From contig OX387204.1 in assembly GCA_947561715.1 (NCBI GenBank), positions 3,043,001 to 3,107,000 of the forward strand: a stretch of DNA of 64,000 bases, given 5' to 3'. Below, in pieces: positions 59,358 through 64,000 of this stretch (position 1 is its first letter; every line of letters begins with the position of its first letter). The DNA is from Ascidia mentula. Lineage: Eukaryota > Chordata > Ascidiacea > Phlebobranchia > Ascidiidae. A program made the position numbers and the translations under genes. The notes below the pieces were generated by a model. That model saw only the letters and a program-made list of their open reading frames with translations. It was not told where the DNA came from and searched no databases.

Positions 59358-62300
59358 GTGAGTGTTTTGTTTTATGATTTTGTAGCAAGAAAATTTGACA
59401 GGATAGCAGCGTATTTTCGACACTTTTGTGTGTTGGAGATTTTGTGAGTTATGTCCACGTTTTCTACAACTCAAACACATATTTGATACGCGCATTTATC
59501 CACGTACCTGCAGTCAATCCCCGTTAGAACTAACTCCAAGAAGAGCTCAAACGTTGACGGGCAAATGACAGCCGATAGCGCACCTGCATTACTCGCGTCA
59601 ACAAGGTCAAAATCGTGTAGAGTTTGATTGCGGACTCGACGGCTTGTCAAACCTGGTTGAGTGGGCCATCGAATTGCGGTGATATCATCGATAATGTGGT
59701 CTCTATGGTGGTCACAGGACCATGCCTTACAACGACTCTGCTGTCTGACTTAAGTGTTCAGTTGCCTGTTTCCAAGGTTGACATTGGTGTTAGAGGTACG
59801 CGTAAACATCGCGTGGTACTCTTGGTATGTTGGCGCGAAACAACCCGGCTTCTTTGTGACTCGTTGTGTAGACTACATATACAAGTATTTCAGATATGTT
59901 GCAACTTGCAGAGAAAATCGGCAAGCGGAACGTTAATACTTTAAATTTATTGCTGTTATTTTGCTCTAGCTTGTAAAATAACACAATGACGTTATCGGCG
60001 CAGTTTGCAAACTTGACCTCTGTCGCATTTAATCCGGATACCACGATATGTGAAAGGGCAGACAACCTTCATTCACATGCGATTTCTCCAGGCGTAAACT
60101 CAGCTTTTATCCACAAGCAAACACGCACGCCTGGCAGGGGTTTCATTCGCCCTCCCCTCTGGCCGTTTTAGAAGTCAGTCATTACTTCGATCAGGTCCTT
60201 GGTCTTACCCCTCCATTCGCGGTACGGGACATTGGTTTTCCTTCATCGACTTGTCCAGCCAATAATAATCCGCCCATATTGTACGGCCGCTATGTTGGTT
60301 TCCGTTTTATTCGAATTAGTTCCATATTCAGCTTTCCACAATCTTCCCACAACTGATTCGTCATTGCCACTCTGCTGTGGTTTCGACATTCATATAATTC
60401 CCACCGTCGATGGGTTGGAATGGGTTGGCTTTCTGGTGACATCGACTTGTTGTGAGTGTGTGCATGAAAACTGTGTTTTAATTATTAAATGTACCGCATC
60501 TTATGTCTTCGAAGTGAATTCTCTTGGGTTGCCACTCTTTATGAAGACTGACTTTTGTATTTTAAAGGACACTAGCTTTCGCGAGTACCTCTCGCTTTAT
60601 TAGGTGTAAACCTGTGTTTTAATTGTATCTTTTATTCACCGCATGTTGTGAGGTAAAAGCTATCTATTTGTTTTGCTAGTTGAAGGGAAAATGAGGTTGC
60701 GAGGGTGTTTCGAACAATGCATTAAACTGTTGCGCACCCTTTACACTATGTCAAACATTTCACTTTGAGGAACTTAACGCTATATGTAGATTCTATTTAT
60801 AGACAGCCAAGTTACGCAATCCCCTTCTGGATGCCATAAGCGAGGGAGTAAATCTCTGCAAAACGCGCGACCAGTGTTTGTGTTGCCCGGCTGGCCGCTT
60901 TCCGCAGATCGAGCTCCATATAAAGACTTTCAATGACCGGCTGTCGAAAACAGCTCGATTTACGACTTCGGTATCTTCAGATTCGCGGTTGCCTGGCAAC
61001 GAGCTGAAACTTGCGCCACGTCTTCACTAAGTCCTTGTTTGTTTTTTCGTCGTCAGTTGTCAGTGAGAGTGGCCAGCAGTGTTTGAATGCTGACAGCCCG
61101 CCTCCAATTTTGCAGCGCCTGGCAACAGTTGAATGGTATTGGAAAGGCAATGCAAGCGGCTTGGGCAAGCCCTAATGGCCGTAATTGCGCGGCGAATTGC
61201 CATTATTCGCATGCACTTGCCTTTGTTTTGTATTTGTTTAGTTTTATTGCCGAAACGGCGAAGAAATTCGGTCAAAAGGAACGAGCCCCAAGTGACCATG
61301 AATAACCTTTAAATGTTTAATCGGTCTCTGCCCTTTGAAATGATTCGGTCTGTGATGATGAAACCCAAACAGCACTTTTGTTACCACGAAACAAATTAAT
61401 TGTCTTTTCAATCGTATAATCTTGCTTTTTTGCCATTTCACGACACTTCTGGAATTTGCGCGCAAAGAGGTTTTCCAGTACTACGCCATTACAGCGTCCA
61501 ACATCTTTTGTTACAAGAACATCGCAGAGCAATGTGAACAGATGGCCACCAAGGCCGAAGTAGATTGACTCAGTCGAACCATTTCGGATTAAGTGATGGG
61601 TAATGACGGTGGCGGGTCGTGCGGCGAACGAGTCGCGTTTCTGGCGAGTGTAACAGGATTATTTCTGGAACCCAGTGGTGCTTCGTCTTGCTCGCGACGC
61701 TTGTCAAAGGAAAATCGCGGCGTGAAATCCGGAATTTGCTGTTCTTCCCGTTCATCGACTTTGATTCTTCGCCGAGTAGGTGAAACGCGGCGGCCAAATT
61801 GGCCTTGTCTTGTGGTTGGGTGCGGGTGTATTAGCGATGTTCCCAAGACAGGAGTCAGCTCATGTTTTAAAGCTGCTGTCTATTGATGTTGCGAAAAAGA
61901 CGGTTTTGACAAAAAGAAATACGTTGTAAATTACTTTTTTGAAGTCGTAAATGTTAATACTAGCATGTGGGTTAAACAGTGCAAATAAAAATTCCACATC
62001 CTCATGTTCTTACATGGCTTAACAGTGGAAGCAGGAACCTTGACCATGCATTAAATTCACTCTCCTCGGTTACTACACACCACCTGAACATATGTCTATA
62101 CTGTAACAGCAGCCTGTAAAGTTGATTATAAACCAATATCAGCATGCAGAAGCGCCCACAACATAACATAACACATAAATGGGCACTAACTATTTAGCAG
62201 GCTTAAATTTTTGGCAGATTTTAATTTCATTTTTTAATATACAATATGTTTGCGATGCGTATAATACACAACATATTTTATCACTTGACTTATATTTTAT

Positions 62301-64000
62301 CCCAAATATCGTGATTTTCTACAGTGCAAGAGTTGATTTTCTACAGTGCAAGAGTTATACAAATAAACAGCAAGTGAAAAAACGCCCTGACCGGTTTGTT
62401 TGTGACTCGCCTCATCACCCTTGCGCGTGACGTCACCGTTTCCCGGGAGTTCGACAAAGTTCGCGATCAAAGTCGCGTCGCCAGAGCTTGTAACCCGAAG
62501 CCTCGTCGCGCTAAGCGAATTACGCTAATTTCGTTTCCAATTTTCGGCCATTTTCTCCGGCGTCAGTAATTGGGTTTAGACTTCACAAGCGTCGATGCTC
62601 AGCGCGCGCTAAACTGGGGTCGGGATTAAGCGCGCAATCGACAATTGCTCTGTGTTTTGGCAGTTTGTTGTTGTTTTAGGTTTGACAAAAATCATTTAGA
62701 TGTTTTTGAAATATTGCGGCCTCGAGCCATATTTATTCACGCCAATTTTTTTTTTGTTTAAATTTAATTCCCGCATTTTCGGGTAGTTTTCTGCTTGATC
62801 GCGTATTGTGTGTTCGGTGACAGATAGTCCTTATATTTTCATTTTCAAACCGGCTGGAAAATGAAATATCTGTCTTTTGTAATGTCACCGAACGCCGAAC
62901 GAACATATGGCAATTTTTCAGGCGGCTCTGCGCGCTGCGTAATTTCGTTCGAAAAGTCCGCCCTCTCAGACATAATGGCTTGTTGATATGCCCGATCGAT
63001 TTATCAAGTTCTTCGTCCTGCTTGCCAAGCCGTGCAAATTCGGTTAAAGCGCGAAAGTGTAGCATTGTTTTTCTCTGCACCCAACCCCTTGTATCGACCG
63101 ACTAGCATTAGGAAGGCCAATGTAAGGCGTTTTTACTGTTTATTCGTTTCGCCCTGTGCAAGGTACAACATACAATGACATGTTTGGTAACCTTGCTAAT
63201 TGTGATCTTCCTAATAATCCAACTGTGGATTGCGTAAATGTTTGTATCTCAAGCAAGTTGTTGCTGATGCTGGAGCAAAGCTATCTTATACCAGAAGAGT
63301 TCATCATAAAAGTGTGTTGACATAGTTTGCATTTGGTCCATGGGTCTTCAAACAACAATGTTTTTGTAGAAATCGCGAACATGCATTTTTTTCAACATGT
63401 TTGTTTGGGCGTGTTTTCACTGCGTACAATTTGTGTCACTTTTCAATGGCTCCCAAGAGTCCAAGCTGTTTAACGACATTCCTCGAATGTGTGCAAATAT
63501 TCTAACATTCCGTGCTCTCGTTTTAACGATCATAATTTTAGTTTCGAATTGCACTTGACCCTTCCATTTGTCCACTCGGCTCCGCACACTCTGGTGCGTG
63601 TTTCCTATCACCCGGCGATGCTCTAACGATCAAGCGAGAAATTGCCCCATTAGCCGCAAGCCTAAGAGACAAAACACGGCCACGAGGTGACAAGTTGTCG
63701 CTGGGAACACGGGGAACGACATTGGAAGGTTGGGTTAAGGCAGTTACGTTCAAACCATTATCTGAATCCCAAGATGGTAAACTTGCATAATTCACGGTAC
63801 CTCAAAGCACTATGTCACTGTCCAGAAAAGGGTTAGATTCTGGCAAATTATGGAACCAGTCTCCTCAATAATAGAATTTAAATTTTTGGAAGATGTGATC
63901 CAGCTTGCGTTGCAATGCAGTTGTATGCCTTAGGATCAATATATTGTAGATGAGATCCCAAACAAAGATCCTTAGATCCTTTGCAGTTGGACGATCTTGC
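59358..64000 (+). other. Intron or downstream part of the Robo-like gene, no exon seen
   Basis: Exon 3 ends in phase 1 at a GTGAGT donor, but no second Ig domain (paired Cys with Trp) is found before the window ends, so this is probably one intron of at least 4.6 kb. Frames near 60800-61030, 61593-61886 and 63538-63795 lack protein-like features. A relatively CpG-containing stretch lies at 62400-62700. Confidence 0.45.

Noticed and set aside
60793-63795. Possible further exons of the Robo-like gene
   Set aside because: No frame shows the paired Cys and Trp of a second Ig domain, and phase-1 acceptors lead to frames without Ig motifs.

Overview
The window looks like nuclear DNA of an invertebrate chordate, most likely a tunicate (ascidian, Ciona-like). 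It is AT-rich, most introns are 50-400 bp with GT-AG ends, and the recognisable genes are single-copy animal genes close to vertebrate families (CNOT11, USPL1, DDIAS/noxin, CENP-H, DHRS4, an Ig receptor). The species call is inference. Exon models were built by hand from splice sites, reading phase and remembered family sequences; no database was searched.

Layout. 1-8 kb: four genes (plus one relic) of a small family with a conserved N-terminal domain of about 115 residues (core IRFTQ...YYSLDNRRLYVFRVLE), here read as possibly ParB/sulfiredoxin-like. Three of the four are spliced through a phase-2 intron to second exons that are mostly unrelated to one another. 8.2-8.5 kb: a retrotransposon fossil. 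8.7-15.45 kb: a satellite of about 56-bp units carrying three copies of a structured 280-320 bp cassette. 15.7-17.1 kb: the fifth family member. 18.2-21.0 kb (minus): CNOT11. 21.4-21.75 kb: a TA-flanked MITE. 22.0-27.4 kb (minus): USPL1. 28.5-33.0 and 36.6-41.3 kb (minus): two tandemly duplicated 14-exon genes for type II membrane astacin metalloproteases with a Cys-rich module, a mucin-like hexapeptide repeat, two thrombospondin type-1 repeats and FG-GAP-like repeats. 34.2-35.1 kb: a hAT-like element with a perfect 8-bp target duplication. 41.3-42.3 kb: a small hAT-like MITE and a foldback element with minisatellite arms. 42.6-44.5 kb: two intronless DHRS4-type reductases. 44.8-46.3 kb (minus) DDIAS and 46.7-48.1 kb (plus) CENP-H share a divergent promoter. 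51.1-64 kb: the first three coding exons of a Robo-like Ig receptor with a 7.4-kb first intron, running out of the window.

How the genes relate. DDIAS (genome stability) and CENP-H (kinetochore) form a head-to-head pair. CNOT11 (mRNA deadenylation complex) and USPL1 (SUMO isopeptidase) are housekeeping neighbours. The accessory interest lies in the ParB-like family with fast-changing tails, two members of which have kappaB-like promoter motifs; in the satellite cassette; and in the multidomain membrane astacins.
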